Part shown: one piece after another, positions 12,878 to 24,616 of the stretch
Position numbering within the stretch: the first letter of the stretch is position 1
Layout of the letters: each line of letters opens with the position of its first letter
Assembly: GCF_014529535.1 (NCBI RefSeq)
Contig: NW_023503608.1
Location: 248,001-312,000 of the forward strand
Length of the DNA: 64,000 nt
Direction: 5' to 3'
From: Bradysia coprophila
Lineage: Eukaryota; Arthropoda; Insecta; Diptera; Sciaridae
The notes under the pieces: model-generated
What the model saw: only the letters and a program-made list of their open reading frames with translations
Told to the model about the DNA's origin: nothing
Database searches by the model: none
Made by a program: the position numbers and the translations under genes

Positions 12878-15800
12878 ATGTGGTCTTTAACGCAATCGGT
12901 CTATGAAATTTTGATTTTATCAATTTGTTCGTTAATATTTGTTAAATCGACCTGGAGTGAATCAATCCAAATAATTAAAAGTGATCCAACAGAAAATTTG
13001 GAGCAAAGCTCCCTGGTTTACGGTATATTTAAAGACATTCTGCTGACCGAAGAAAGTGAATGTGCACAAGAGGTTAAAGTGATTTTGGACGGCATTCAAA
13101 ACAAAGATGTGTGGGCCTTGAAGAGTAAACTATTTGATTATGTTTATAATAATGGAATGAATAAAAAATCAACAAATTTTGTTTTCTATTTTCGAAAAAA
13201 AAAAGTTTTGGACGCAAATCCAAATGTACCGTCGTCATTTATTAATGGAAATAATTTCTGGTTCCTATCGAGTGGTTTGTGTGATGGCATCAATGAGCCA
13301 ATGGCAATATCACTAACGGATTACATACCGAAAATGATGAGAAGTGATCTGTTGAATTCAACATCGCCAATTTCGGTCCATCAGCGAATGGTTTATGCAA
13401 ATTTTTCGTCACAGATGCAAGTGGATGTAAATTTTCACGTTAAGGTGAGTTTACAACACTAACTATATGGAGCTGAACCATTCTTTCATCCAAAGATTTA
13501 TTTTCGTATTAATTCAAAATCAATCAATTCACGGTTGTGTCCAATCTTGAAATACAATTGAAAGTGACGTAGTCATTAATTGCATATGACGAAACACATG
13601 GGCCTGATTTATGTGTAAAAAAATGAGTTGTTATGTCGAAGCTTTTTTTGTATGGGCCGTGTCAGTCATTCAATCCTATCGAATTAAAATAGACACGAAA
13701 AAAATCAAGTATTTGAAATTGAAAAAAACCGGTTGAAGGTTACATCCATTGCGATATCAGATTTATAGAAATTTCAAGAGTTTGTCTTTTATTAAACTTT
13801 TTTTTTGTTAAAATCAAACAAACTCACATGAAACGAGAAGTGAAGGAATATTTACGAAGGTACTTTTGAACTGCTTAGATAATAACACATTTTCATTTAC
13901 ACCGTTTTGACTTAAAGATGTGTCTTTACTCGCATCAAAAACAATCGCAACAATCTATTGGTAATATTTCTGCAGACTAACGAATCAATGATAAAATGCT
14001 AAAATAGAAAAAAAAATTCGTCAGTCTGACCCAGAAAATAAAAAATTAGCACAGATGTAGCAGTTGGAAAATCCAAAATTGATAAGAGGGGAAATCATCA
14101 GATTCTCTCTAAATTTTAAAGTTTCAGATAGTGTAGTCGACTGCTCAAATTTTATAGAAACATTTACAAAGCATCAACTGCTTCAATCTCTCTCAAAAAC
14201 AATTCCAAGTGTTTTCTAACACGCATAGGCAGAACAATCAACGTGACTATTCTTACAAGAATTCATTTGAAAGTGTTTTTTGGAGAGATTGAAGCAGTGT
14301 ATACTTTGTAGAAGTTTAATTTTACCGACTGCACCTAGAGTTTGAAGAAGATATGTGATAAAGTAGATTCGGACCTAATACTTGTTGTATAATGGTACCA
14401 TATAATTGCTTGATCTAGCCACCCTAGTTGAATTAGTTACAAATTTTTAATTTATGAGATTTCTGTTTCAAATATACGAGAGCACTACCGGCTAGTCTAC
14501 AGTTTATGTACAAAATTACGACAACATTATTTGCAAAGAATAATGTAGTTGTGAACTTGATGAACTTTTCTTTAATGTATCAAATAAGGCTACAGTTCAA
14601 TGAAAATTTCGCGTCGCAGTTGAACGGTAAGGCTGTTTCAATTTTTAGTTTTAAATCCAATTAACCTGTCACATACGGCTATCCAGTATCCATCTGTTAT
14701 CACGGCAGAGTAAAATAAACCAGGCAGGAGCGGTTCACTTTACTCGTTCGTGCTGTTATCAATAACCACGACAAAAATAATGACAAGCTCAGAAGTAATA
14801 ATAATTATACTGGTCATATGATTGCCGTCTGTACCTTGAGCTGGGTTGTTGCAAAGGAAATGGTAGAATTCGGTAGAACCTCCCTCTAAAAATAAAAGCA
14901 TGTAGACTTGTAGACCAACTGGTTAGAAAGGAAATGTTGCTAAATTATGCAGAGGAGGTAATTTTACTGTGTGTATTTTCTGCGCTTAGTGGGAACATTT
15001 TGTGAGAGCCTTTGATTTCAACAATGTTTTCCTTTGATAAGGAAATTGCTATTTTTATATAATTATAAGTTGACGTAAAACTTGAAAATTATCATAGTTA
15101 CAAAGTGAAGAGAGTCAAGTTTACGTCAGTTTATATTAGCGTTTTTAAATATTTTTTAGCCGATTATTCACATTGGACTTTGTGTGCCTGACTCGTGTAA
15201 GGGCGAAGAAATTATGAAGTCAACTCAGAATTTTTTAAACAAGAACGAGATCTCTGTACAACGCATTTTCCAAGTTAACCTTACAGTAGTTGGTACAAAA
15301 ACAACACAATTCGATACGTCTCTTCTGACCGAAAAGTGTTTCTACGCTTTCTGGTAAGTAAAAGTTAGGATTTTTCTGTGCAATAAATTTCGCTATCAGA
15401 TTTTTCTTACAGTCTCATATTCGTATTTGCCATAGTAACGTCGGGTATATCCATTTACAACAATATTAGTGCTAAAATAAGATACACCGAGCCAGATATC
15501 AATGACAACGACAGTAGTCAGACGAGACAACCTACTCCAGATAAAAATGAAGACAAGGCATTGTTCCATCGAATATTTGAATGTTTCGATATTATGGAAA
15601 ATTACAATCGCTTGTTCCAAACATCGCCAAATAATAATTTCTTATCCTCTATTGCTGGAATCAGGTTAATACTAATGTCGTACTAGTGACTTTGAGTTCC
15701 TTAAACATTCAAACAATTTCTCGTTTCAGAACTGTAATCTGTATCTGGACAATAGCGTTCCATATCAACTATCATTCTGCTTTCACCCTCGATAACATTC

Positions 15801-18484
15801 CCCAATTGACTGTGAAAATGGAATATTTTATGTATCAACCGGTCTTCCAAGCGTATTTATATGTCGATGTGTTCTTCGTACTCAGGTGTGATTTCTTTTC
15901 GAAAATGTTCCTTTCAAGCTCTCGTGTTTACGAACTTTCTCTTATTACTTAAAGCGCCATTTTATTGGCGTACAACTTCCTAAAAAACGACGATACGCGA
16001 AAATCCATTGTATCAAACGATTTTATGGAAAATACGAAACTTTTCCTAAAGTTCTGCATACATAGATACGTTAGGTAAGTCATTGTAGCACCTACAATGT
16101 AGGTTCGCATATCAACCAATATTCACAACTAAGTCTCAGATGACCATTGACCACTTATTGATAGATTAACACCGGTTTTGATCCTGACAATGGTACTCAG
16201 CGAAGTTCTGGTGACTTATCTAGAGAAGTATTCGCCATTTTGGATTGATCAATCCCATGATCTGTATTGCAGAGAGTGAGTGAAAGGTTACGTAATGTAA
16301 TTGGCAGCCCAATATTATTAGTATTTAACTATTTATAGTTCATGGTGGATGAATATGCTCTACATTCAAAACTTAAGCACATTATCGGGAATGTGCAGCT
16401 CTTGGACGTGGTATCTGGCGTGTGATATGCAATTTTACATCATATGTCTGTTCATATTGTTCGTGTATGCCAAGTAAGTGTTTAGAGCACATAATAATAT
16501 TCGTTTCTGTTTCCAAAATGTTTGTTGGCTGTGTGGGATTATACCTTTTATATTTCTTGCTTGAATGACGAAAGATTTTATGTAAATGCGCCGTTGATAT
16601 TTGGCTAAATTATTATTTTATTACAAGTTTGGGTGACCATAAACGCAGCCAGCGTTTCTAATATCTTCATTCATAGAGTAAAAATAGAGATCGGCGGGTT
16701 ACCCATTTTTGAATCCTGACGTTTCCGATTTAATCATTTTGTTTCTGAAGCGTTCCCCTAGTTTTCACTTCCGGTTTCAAAGGTTGAATCACGGATTATT
16801 TTAGAGAATTTTAATTCTGAAAAATTCGCTAAAATAAGCTCTGGGCTAGATGCATCCAATACATTTATGGAGACAACAGACCACTCGAAGTTTGAGTGCA
16901 AAAAATGGGAAATATATGAAAAAATATTGCCTTTATTGAATTGATGAATCATCTGCGCTAGCGACTGCAACGACAAAAATAAGCAAACTAAGTTGGTAAT
17001 GTTAAAACGAATGAACAATGAAGTAAAAGATTTTGCACCAAACATTATAAGTATTAGACCTAATGAAAAAACACTTATCGTTTCTCAGAGATTATTTCTC
17101 GCAAGCTATGCACTAAGTGCAGGTCTTACTGTCAATGGTGTTTCTTCCATTTCGGAACTAATAACCTTGAACCCTACGCGAGTCTTTTGACAAAAATCTC
17201 TTACATTTATCTTCTTCTACGACTTTGGTTACGTGACGAGAATTATCAATAAAATTTTGTTCAATGGACGTTGATGTTGAGTAATTTTGCCGAAAGAAAA
17301 CTTTTTATGCCATTCAAACAGATGTGTTGAGTTGAGCTGGATATCATCACAGCCAAACAGAAACATTTTTTTTACGATTTCATGTGCATGTGAACTTCGA
17401 AGAACAAATAAAATATTTGTGAATGAATAAACAAAATCTTGGCATTATGTGGTTGAATGGGTTGAATGTTCCTTGGCAGCACACGTGCATTTCGTAAAAA
17501 TAAACAAATTATTAACATTTTCTCATAGTTAATGTTGTATTGTTGGATGTAGCTTTCACATTTTACGCTCAAATATTGTTGCAAAAATTGATTCTCCTTT
17601 AAAATTTCTTTGAACAGGAATTCACACCGTTCTAAATCACTGTTTGTCGCTGTAACCGTTGCAACATTAGCCGTCAGTTACTATCTCAACTACATCAACA
17701 AAATTACATTCCAGTAAGTTGATGCTTCCCCGTCAACAAACGTCGTTCTAAACTTATCACTTCACAGAACCGATATTGTAGAAGAAACAATTGACACTCT
17801 GTACATCAAGCCATATACACGATTCAATCCATACCTCGGTGGCATTTTAATCGGTTACATTTTGTACAAAATCAAGGATACCAAAATTGAGTTGAAGTGC
17901 ACTACAGTGATTGCATTCTGGACACTGGCTGTTGTAATATTCTCATTTACCATCCATATGACGTACAAACGGGATGTACAAACTTGGATATGTTCGTTGT
18001 GGTTCTCTTTGGGGAAATTTTCGTTTGGTTTATTTATAGGATCGGTAGTATTGATTTGTCAATTGGGCTATGGAGGCAAGTCAATTTTTGTTGAGATTAA
18101 CAGGAACCTCAAACTTTTGACCAATTTAATTAATTGCAGGAGCTTTCTCAGACGCAATGAGCAGTCAAATTTTTATTCATTTGAATAAACTTACATACAG
18201 TATGTTCATGGTCAGTCCTATTGTTATTACGGCAGCTTATGGCCTGAAGGAGACAAGTTCTCACTTCGATGAGGCAGATACTGTAAGTATAACCATCCTT
18301 TTTTAACAAACCCTAAAATAAAGTGACCTTTTAACATTCACAGGTAATGAGTTTGCTTGGCGTCACCGTTGCTAGCTATTTAATATCGGTATTGTTTGTA
18401 ATATTCTATGAGTTACCCTTCCAACGTTTATCTGATAAATTTATTTTGAAAAAAGTCAGCAAAACAATATCAGACAAAAAATAG
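12878..18484 (+). CDS. nrf-6-like membrane acyltransferase (nose resistant to fluoxetine family)
   Basis: Multi-pass acyltransferase-3/NRF family protein, 713 aa, 12 exons: 12878-13124, 13206-13444, 15160-15353, 15413-15664, 15730-15885, 15955-16074, 16165-16275, 16339-16473, 17618-17713, 17768-18075, 18140-18282, 18344-18484. The ATG at 12878 (context AAAATG) starts a hydrophobic signal sequence (about residues 1-26). The luminal NRF domain follows, with C-rich motifs WALKILDANPNVPSS, NNFWFLSSGLCDG and IGLCVPDSC. The acyltransferase membrane domain then shows CIWTIAFHI, SWWMNMLYIQN, SWTWYLACDMQFYI and KLTYSMFMVSP, all typical. Intron 1 (81 nt) has no stop and keeps frame, so the unspliced reading also looks open; the family motif WALKxLDA is restored only by splicing. 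The intron after 18075 uses a GC donor. A polyadenylation signal AATAAA lies at 18614-18619. The family role (lipid or xenobiotic uptake in worm gut) does not fix a function here. Confidence 0.92.
14118..14346. mobile_element. Old MITE with diverged terminal inverted repeats, in an intron
   Basis: Lies in the 1.7-kb intron of the nrf-6-like gene. The core arms CTGCTTCAATCTCTC (about 14179-14193) and GAGAGATTGAAGCAG (14283-14297) are exact. The similarity extends about 60 bp outward with mismatches. I could not define a target duplication. Confidence 0.55.
14701..14752. mobile_element. 52-bp derivative of a hAT-like MITE
   Basis: Starts CACGGCAGAGTAAAATAAAC, has CAGGCAGGAGCGGTTCA inside, and ends TTTACTCGTTCGTG. 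It is flanked by CTGTTAT on both sides (14694-14700 and 14753-14759). The same terminal sequence is found in the 202-bp element at 63678-63879. This copy seems to be reduced to little more than its two ends. Confidence 0.65.
16474..17617 (+). other. Long intron of the nrf-6-like gene
   Basis: A 1.1-kb intron between the exons ending GTATGCCAA and starting GAATTCACAC. The open frames on either strand inside it are short and match nothing known to me. Confidence 0.7.
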
Positions 18485-18613
18485 TTTCAAGTCTAAGTCA
18501 AAGGTGAGGTGTGACCTCGTTTGTGACGCTGCTCTCTTTAATGTAAATTTCGTTAATTTTTGTTTTGTTCAACTGTTAAATTATGTGCTATATTAGTCAT
18601 TAGAGTTATGTAT

Positions 18614-18619
18614 AATAAA
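18614..18619 (+). terminator. Polyadenylation signal AATAAA of the nrf-6-like gene
   Basis: AATAAA 130 nt after the stop codon, in TATAATAAATGAG, on the coding strand. No competing hexamer lies nearer the stop. Confidence 0.6.
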
Positions 18620-19192
18620 TGAGTCGTTGTAACCGTGTTCTTTTCGTGTGAGAATGGCAATTGAACAAAACTGTAACATTTGTAGTTGGTAAATGAATGG
18701 AGTCATTAAATGCACAATAGGTATTTATTTGCGTCCTTTAACCGATTATATGTTCATCAAATGTCCTAGGAAGAGATACTAAAATACATGGTAAGCCAAA
18801 AGCGTCGTATTTTTCTTATCGTTAAACTTAGTGGCGATAATGGCGGCATATACAACGTACGCGTTTTGATCTCTCTCAAATTTTCATTTTATTTCGACTG
18901 AAATTCCGACTAAATAATTGTTTTCCTGTTTTTAAATAACGATGTAAAGTGTTCTTCTAATGAAGTATCGTGTATTATGTAAAGTTTGAGTGTTTATTTG
19001 GTGATAATCAGCGAAATACGAAAGTTGAACTCTTCCAGTGCGCTTAACCACAATTAAATGTTTGTGTGTGTGACGCAAACAATAGCTACCTATACGACCT
19101 ATACCTTTTGTCACCACTCAACGTCAATGTCAATGCAGCAAAAGACTTGGTATTGTTCCTTTCCCGTTGAATATTGGAAATAAATCGAGAAA

Positions 19193-20056
19193 ATGAACAG
19201 CAGCACTGTGTGTGATGATTGCTTCCGAAATGGTAGCCAAAATAAAATCATTTGCGATGGAATTTGTGGCCAAGTTTTTCACGCTGAATGTGCCAATTTC
19301 AGCAAAGATGCTCTGCTGTGCTACAGAGAAATGCCGAATCTGCAATGGTTCTGTGATAGTTGCATCATTCAAACACGCTCGCCCAACGTTTCGTCTCATG
19401 TATTTAATTCCTCCGTCGTTGTTCCAACATCATCGCCATCCTACGTCCATCGTTCCCTTCCTGCTGCCATACGTAACCGCAAATCGATTCGAAGTGGAAA
19501 ACCAATCCAAAGTTCCGTCTTTTTGCCAAACAAACCTCCGAACGCCAACCGTGATATTGAAAAGGCCAATGACTCGATTACGAATAGATCGAACCTGCTA
19601 ACCACACCCGACGTGAATCAATCCGATGTCGCTCAGCATATGCCAGAACAAAATGCCGTAAATCTCCATGAAACTCTCACGAAACCATCGGAACTCGAAA
19701 CTCCATCCGCTACTAGCAGTTCTTTTGCCGAGGTGCTAACTACATCGTCAGTTGCCGAACGAGTATCCGTTAATATCAATACGCGAAGGCCGACCGAGAC
19801 ACATAAGACTGCTTATGTGTCCAGGTTACACACATCAATCACCGAAAACGAAGTTGTAGACTATCTACTAGACAACAACGTAATATCGTCGAATGAAGAA
19901 GTGTCATGCAAGAAACTCGTCTCACCTAATGTAGATTTAGACACGGTCAGCTTTGTATCATTCAAAGTAACTGTTAGATCAGAACTGTTTTATGCTATAA
20001 TCGATAAAAAGCTCTGGCCCAATAAAGTCATTGCGAGGGAATTTGTGGACCGATAA
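19193..20056 (+). CDS. PHD zinc-finger protein, probable retrotransposon ORF1 relative
   Basis: Single-exon 287-aa protein. Residues about 7-56 form a PHD finger: CDDC, CDGIC, FHAEC and a final CDSC give the Cys4-His-Cys3 ligand order. A long Ser/Thr/Pro/Asn-rich linker follows. The last ~80 residues (from AYVSRLHTSITENEVVDYL to LWPNKVIAREF) form a small folded domain. PHD plus this C-terminal domain without introns is what I know from ORF1 proteins of CR1-like and related non-LTR retrotransposons, and from host copies in insects. No reverse-transcriptase frame follows before the next gene, so it is either a solo ORF1, a domesticated copy or a host gene. An AATAAATAAA polyadenylation signal lies at about 20162. 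The frame is intact, which argues against simple decay. Confidence 0.75.
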   Translation: MNSSTVCDDCFRNGSQNKIICDGICGQVFHAECANFSKDALLCYREMPNLQWFCDSCIIQTRSPNVSSHVFNSSVVVPTSSPSYVHRSLPAAIRNRKSIRSGKPIQSSVFLPNKPPNANRDIEKANDSITNRSNLLTTPDVNQSDVAQHMPEQNAVNLHETLTKPSELETPSATSSSFAEVLTTSSVAERVSVNINTRRPTETHKTAYVSRLHTSITENEVVDYLLDNNVISSNEEVSCKKLVSPNVDLDTVSFVSFKVTVRSELFYAIIDKKLWPNKVIAREFVDR

Positions 20057-20457
20057 ACTCATTATAATTTTAATTTTGTAATTTTAAATTTGAACTATTT
20101 GGAAACTTAGATTGAATTGTATTGTAAGTAGTCAGAGGGCTTCACAGCCATTGATGAAATGAATAAATAAAATTAAAACCTTTTTCTAAAATTCTAGAAT
20201 TTCATTGGAAGTTACAAGAAAACTCATGAAAGCTTTTTAAAGCTCAAGAAATCTTATACAATAGTAGCTTTAAGTTACGGTGGTGTTGAAATCGATACTA
20301 CCTATGCGCGATCTAGAACTCGGTTTCCTTCTAAAATGCGTGTTATTGAAATGGTTGGTAGAGTTAACACTAGCTTTGTCGTCATTTCCATTTTCAAATG
20401 AATTTTCCTCTATTGCTTTTATCACGACCACCACATTATTGCCACTAGCTCGAAGTG

Positions 20458-22206
20458 ATGTTGAACGTTAATACATCCAATACCATTAAGTCATTTCTCC
20501 CAATATTTTATATATCCAAATTTTTTGGATGCAACCTTTACCCGTTACCGAAAATTCTGAACGCTTCTAACGTTAAAGCAAATATCCGTGCGGTCGACCT
20601 TCTTATATGCTTGATTCAACTCGGTTTAGCGTTTGGCATCAGTATTCCCCTAATTAAAAAATGGGACGACAAAGAATCGCCTGTTCGAAAGGAGCTCGAA
20701 TCTATTATATCATTGTATAGCGTAACTGTAGTGTCCATGACTGGTTCAGCCGCTAATTTCGGTTATGTTGTAATATACCTGATTATAATGTTCATTGACA
20801 TGGTAAATGCGTCAATTATACGCGGCATTCTATTGTCGTTTGCAGATTTCGACGAACAGGTGTCACATTTTCTAAATTCGGTCGATTCAGTTATCAATTT
20901 GAATTCATTCGCAGGTCAAAAATCGGGGTGGTAAAATAAATTTTTCCTACAAATGCATGACAATGGGATACATAGCAATAGTTTTACTGAGCCAGATTTT
21001 GACGATTGCTTTCGGTTTCGAATTGCTGGCGAAAGAAAAAAATGGGAATATCAAATTGGTTTTCGATGTAATTGTGGGAAACGTTTTTGCTGATGGAAGT
21101 TTTTACTCATTTTTTGTGACGTATTGGCTCTTTCTGGAAAATGTCGCCGACAGAATCAATTTTATCAATCAGACTTTGAGGTAAGGGCTAGCGTTCCATT
21201 GTGTAACATAAAAACTACTGTTCCGCTTATACACTGGATAAGCAAGTAGTTTAGATGATGTTCAACAAAAACGATAACCGGTCGTTCTGGGGAACTCCGA
21301 GTAACATATTTTACTGGCAAAAATCGGCTTTCATTTAATTAATTAAGGAAAGTCTCTGATTAATGTAAATTCAATGAGTCAATAACGTACATTACCGCAG
21401 ACAACATGCCGGAAAATCATCCCATCGGATGGGACGTGCAATAACTGCCCACGAGGGAAAAACTATACACGTTCGTGATCTATCAATGATGCACCACATT
21501 ATTTTGAATATCATATGGAAGATTAACTACTGCTACACCTTGCAGGTACAGTCAGCGGTTGGTAAAACAAAATGAATTTGTTGTCATCCTTCAATTTTCG
21601 AATTTTCAGTTTGTCTTATGCCTAGGGATTTCGTTCTTCTTTTCTGTACTGAATTTTTTCGTATTTTATAAAACTTACTCGCTGGAGGTGGAAATGCTTG
21701 GCTCACCAGTCATGATGATACTGTACACATGTCGATCGTTATACTTCAACTTTTTTGTGTACAAAATTATTGAAGTCGGCAGCAGGATAAAAAATACGGT
21801 AAAAAATGTTGTTGTAAAGATTGGACACGAGAAAATCATATCAAAACTGTAGAAACAACTTACCCACTCACTCCTGAACAAAGCGAATATTTTATGTAGC
21901 AGAGCCACTGATCATATAGAGGTAAAATAATTGTATTTATTGCGTTTAGAGACACACGCCTTAACTAAAAAATCAACAGATAAAAAACTTCAGTTATCAA
22001 CTCAGTCACTCTAACGTTGAAATTACTTGCGGACTTTTTCCGGTCGACTGGACGATTTTATATACTGTAAAATTCATAATACTACTATTATGCAAAAAAG
22101 AACATCAGTTCAAACTGCATTTTCATAGGTTGCATCAGCGATGGGAACTTATTTGCTCTGGTTCATACAATTCGATTCGATTGGTACAAAGGGTACAGTT
22201 AATTAA
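20458..22206 (+). CDS. Gustatory receptor (insect Gr family)
   Basis: Seven-transmembrane chemoreceptor of the insect gustatory receptor family, 407 aa. Exons: 20458-20914, 20982-21180, 21401-21545, 21610-21798, 21853-21921, 21980-22066, 22129-22206. The first ATG (20458) begins MLNVNTSN, followed by the family-like FLPIFYISKFFGCNLYPLPK. The hallmark C-terminal TM7 region is EIKNFSYQLSHSNVEI, then CGLFPVDWTILYT, then TYLLWFIQFD, equivalent to the usual F-x-L-Q-L ... TY-x-x-I-x-x-Q-F motif. What first looks like a frameshift near 20915 is resolved by a 67-nt GT-AG intron. The late short exons with phase-0 junctions are typical of Gr genes. The ligand cannot be inferred. Confidence 0.9.
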
Positions 22207-22587
22207 AAGTTCTGGATTTTACTGTTAATAGGAGCCAATAAACAAACAGAAAGTATCAGTTATCGTTGAGGTAAATACTACTGTCTATATTCACCTCGAT
22301 GATAATTATAAGTTGTGGGAATTGTTCTCCCGATTGCCGCAAATATCAACGATGGCGAATCAGTCTTTTAATACATAGTATGTATTACATACTCAACCAA
22401 ATCAAAATTGATTGTTTAACCTGGCTTTAATTTTGATCCGGGAGTGGTGAATGCGAATATGCGTCAATAGAATAGAATAGTCAACAAGCATTCAACAGAG
22501 CATTTTGCTCGTCTGTATCACATACATACCCAACCAAACCATAAGTTTTTGATAAATCTGAAGAAAATTTGAATTAAAAAACGAGCC

Positions 22588-23693
22588 ATCAGAACAGTCG
22601 GAGCGTTTGCTGCGACTGAGCCCCGTACAAACCCGTATATCTATTGCGTACGTGACCCTAGTGCGTCTGTCACCCTACTTTGACCGTAAGCCTATTGCGC
22701 CGGTTAATGTAGTTAAAGTAAAATTATTATGGAATGTGTACATCTTAGAAATTGCGCATAGCGCAATTACGCAGCCCCGTACAACGTTCCTTTCAAATGA
22801 AACAAAAATTTCAAATAGCCCTAAAATTTTAATTTATTGAGTATAAATACACATAGGGCCCTATTACCGGCCTTAGTCCGAGGACCCAAATTTAATTTTT
22901 TTTCAACTACATTCTATTCGGCCTTCGATTACCTTCTAAATTAAACAAAAATTACGACAAACGGATGTTTACTCGAGTTGTATGTAAAATACACATAGGG
23001 CCCTAGTACCGGCCTTAGTCCGAGGACCCAATTTTTTTTTTTTTCAACAACATTCTATTCGGCCTTTGATTACCTTCCAAATGAAACAAAAATTAAGAAA
23101 GACGGATGAAATTTACTCGAGTTATATGTAAAATACACATAGGGCCCTAGTAGCGGCCTTAGGCCAAGGACCCAAATTTAAATTTTTTTCAACAACATTC
23201 TATTCGGCCTTCGATTACCTTCCAAATCAAACAAAAATACACATAGGGCCCTAGTAGCATTTCACTTCTAAGGCCCTAACTCACGGTCCACTCACCCGAT
23301 TTAAAAAAAAACTTTTTTTTTCCTGGATTGGTATTGACAATACCTATCATTTGCCATGTCATTTACATTTCCATCGTTTGTTTTGCCATAAATATCACCA
23401 AAAGACCTTAAACCACTTAGGTGGCCCTAACTCACGAAGGGCCGACCCGAATATCATCTTCGAACTTAGCCTCACTATTTCGACTATTTTTCAGGGGAAA
23501 AAAAATTTTTGAAATCGGATTTGATTTACTCAAGATATCGACGTGACGGACAGACGGACAGACAAGATTTTTATTGCGGATTCGTCATCTATGAACATAG
23601 GCAAACACTTTGCCCTTACCGTCTGCTTCGAATTCCATCAATTACACACGGCATCGTAATCCTATAAGCCCCTTTGTACTTCGTACGGGGCTA
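22588..23693 (-). mobile_element. GTACG-ended dispersed repeat, copy A
   Basis: About 1.1 kb, inverse to copy C at 37584-38685. It begins CATCAGAACAGTCGGAGCG, the reverse complement of the right end of copy C, and ends TTCGTACGGGGCTAA, the reverse complement of its left end. Inside are tandem units starting ACACATAGGGCCCTA at 22849, 22991, 23135 and 23239 (spacing 142, 144, 104). A short GACGGACAGACGGACAGAC microsatellite and the conserved GCGGATTCGTCATCTATGAA follow. No coding capacity was seen. The type of transposon is unknown to me. Confidence 0.75.
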
Positions 23694-24616
23694 AAAATGG
23701 ATACAAATTCGAGTAAGAGACAAAATTACTTCTTTCACTTTCACTGAAGTTGGATTGGTTTCCAGTTCTGAATTACATATACAGGAAAAGCGACTAAGAA
23801 CAAAAAAAACCTCAAATAATCTTAGGAATCCGGTAGGTGAATCGGTAGAATGTGGACCCATAAACCAGTGATCCCGGGCTCGATGAGAACAACCTTTGTA
23901 ATTAAGTTATAGCTATTGGTCATTTAATAATTGACACAGTATCGTAATAAGCTTGAAATACTGTGCTATTGGTTAATGCTGATAAGCCAGCAACACACAC
24001 CACTACGTCATCTTGCTCCAATTTTGATCTGTGCGTAGATGTACTCTAGATTTCAAGTCTAAAATGCTTAATGGAGGCCAGGGTGCAGTGTCCGTCCCGC
24101 AGACAGAACATTTAAAAATTAAAAGCAAAGGGAAAATAAATCTGGACAAAACTTTATTAGCAATTCTAAAATTGAATAACTGGGGTTTCAAAGTATAGTC
24201 GCGAAAAGTCGAGAGATGAACCTACTTATCGCCAAAAGTTCATCCCTTTTCCGGTCTACAAATTTCATTAGTAGCGAAAAGACAAACTGTTATTATAAGC
24301 TGACATTCAACTGACCAACTCATGACAAGAACCTTTAGTCTGGTAATAGTCTGAAAAGTGTCAGGCCAATAAGAGTTTTCATACTTCTGTTGCCATTAAT
24401 TCACGTATTATCGATTTTAGACACTGTAAGTGCATCTCAATACAGTCGTATCGGTTACTTCTTTCGCTTAATATATACAAAATTCAAAATCTATCTTACT
24501 CGATTAATTTCTATTTTACATAGGAGATCACCGACCAGAGATCTTCAATTATTTTTGTGGCCGGTATCGATAACAGAAGACTGTTTCCATATTTTCTTAG
24601 TATATACAAACCTAAA
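23694..24616. other. Intergenic stretch with a tRNA-like SINE remnant
   Basis: No gene seen. At about 23829-23890, GGTGAATCGGTAGAATG and CCCGGGCTCGATGA resemble the A and B boxes of a tRNA-derived SINE in sense orientation, but the match is imperfect. Confidence 0.4.

Noticed and set aside
20900-20960. Apparent +1 frameshift in the gustatory receptor gene
   Set aside because: A 67-nt GT-AG intron (20915-20981) joins the frames in correct phase and gives a normal 407-aa receptor, so the gene is not broken.
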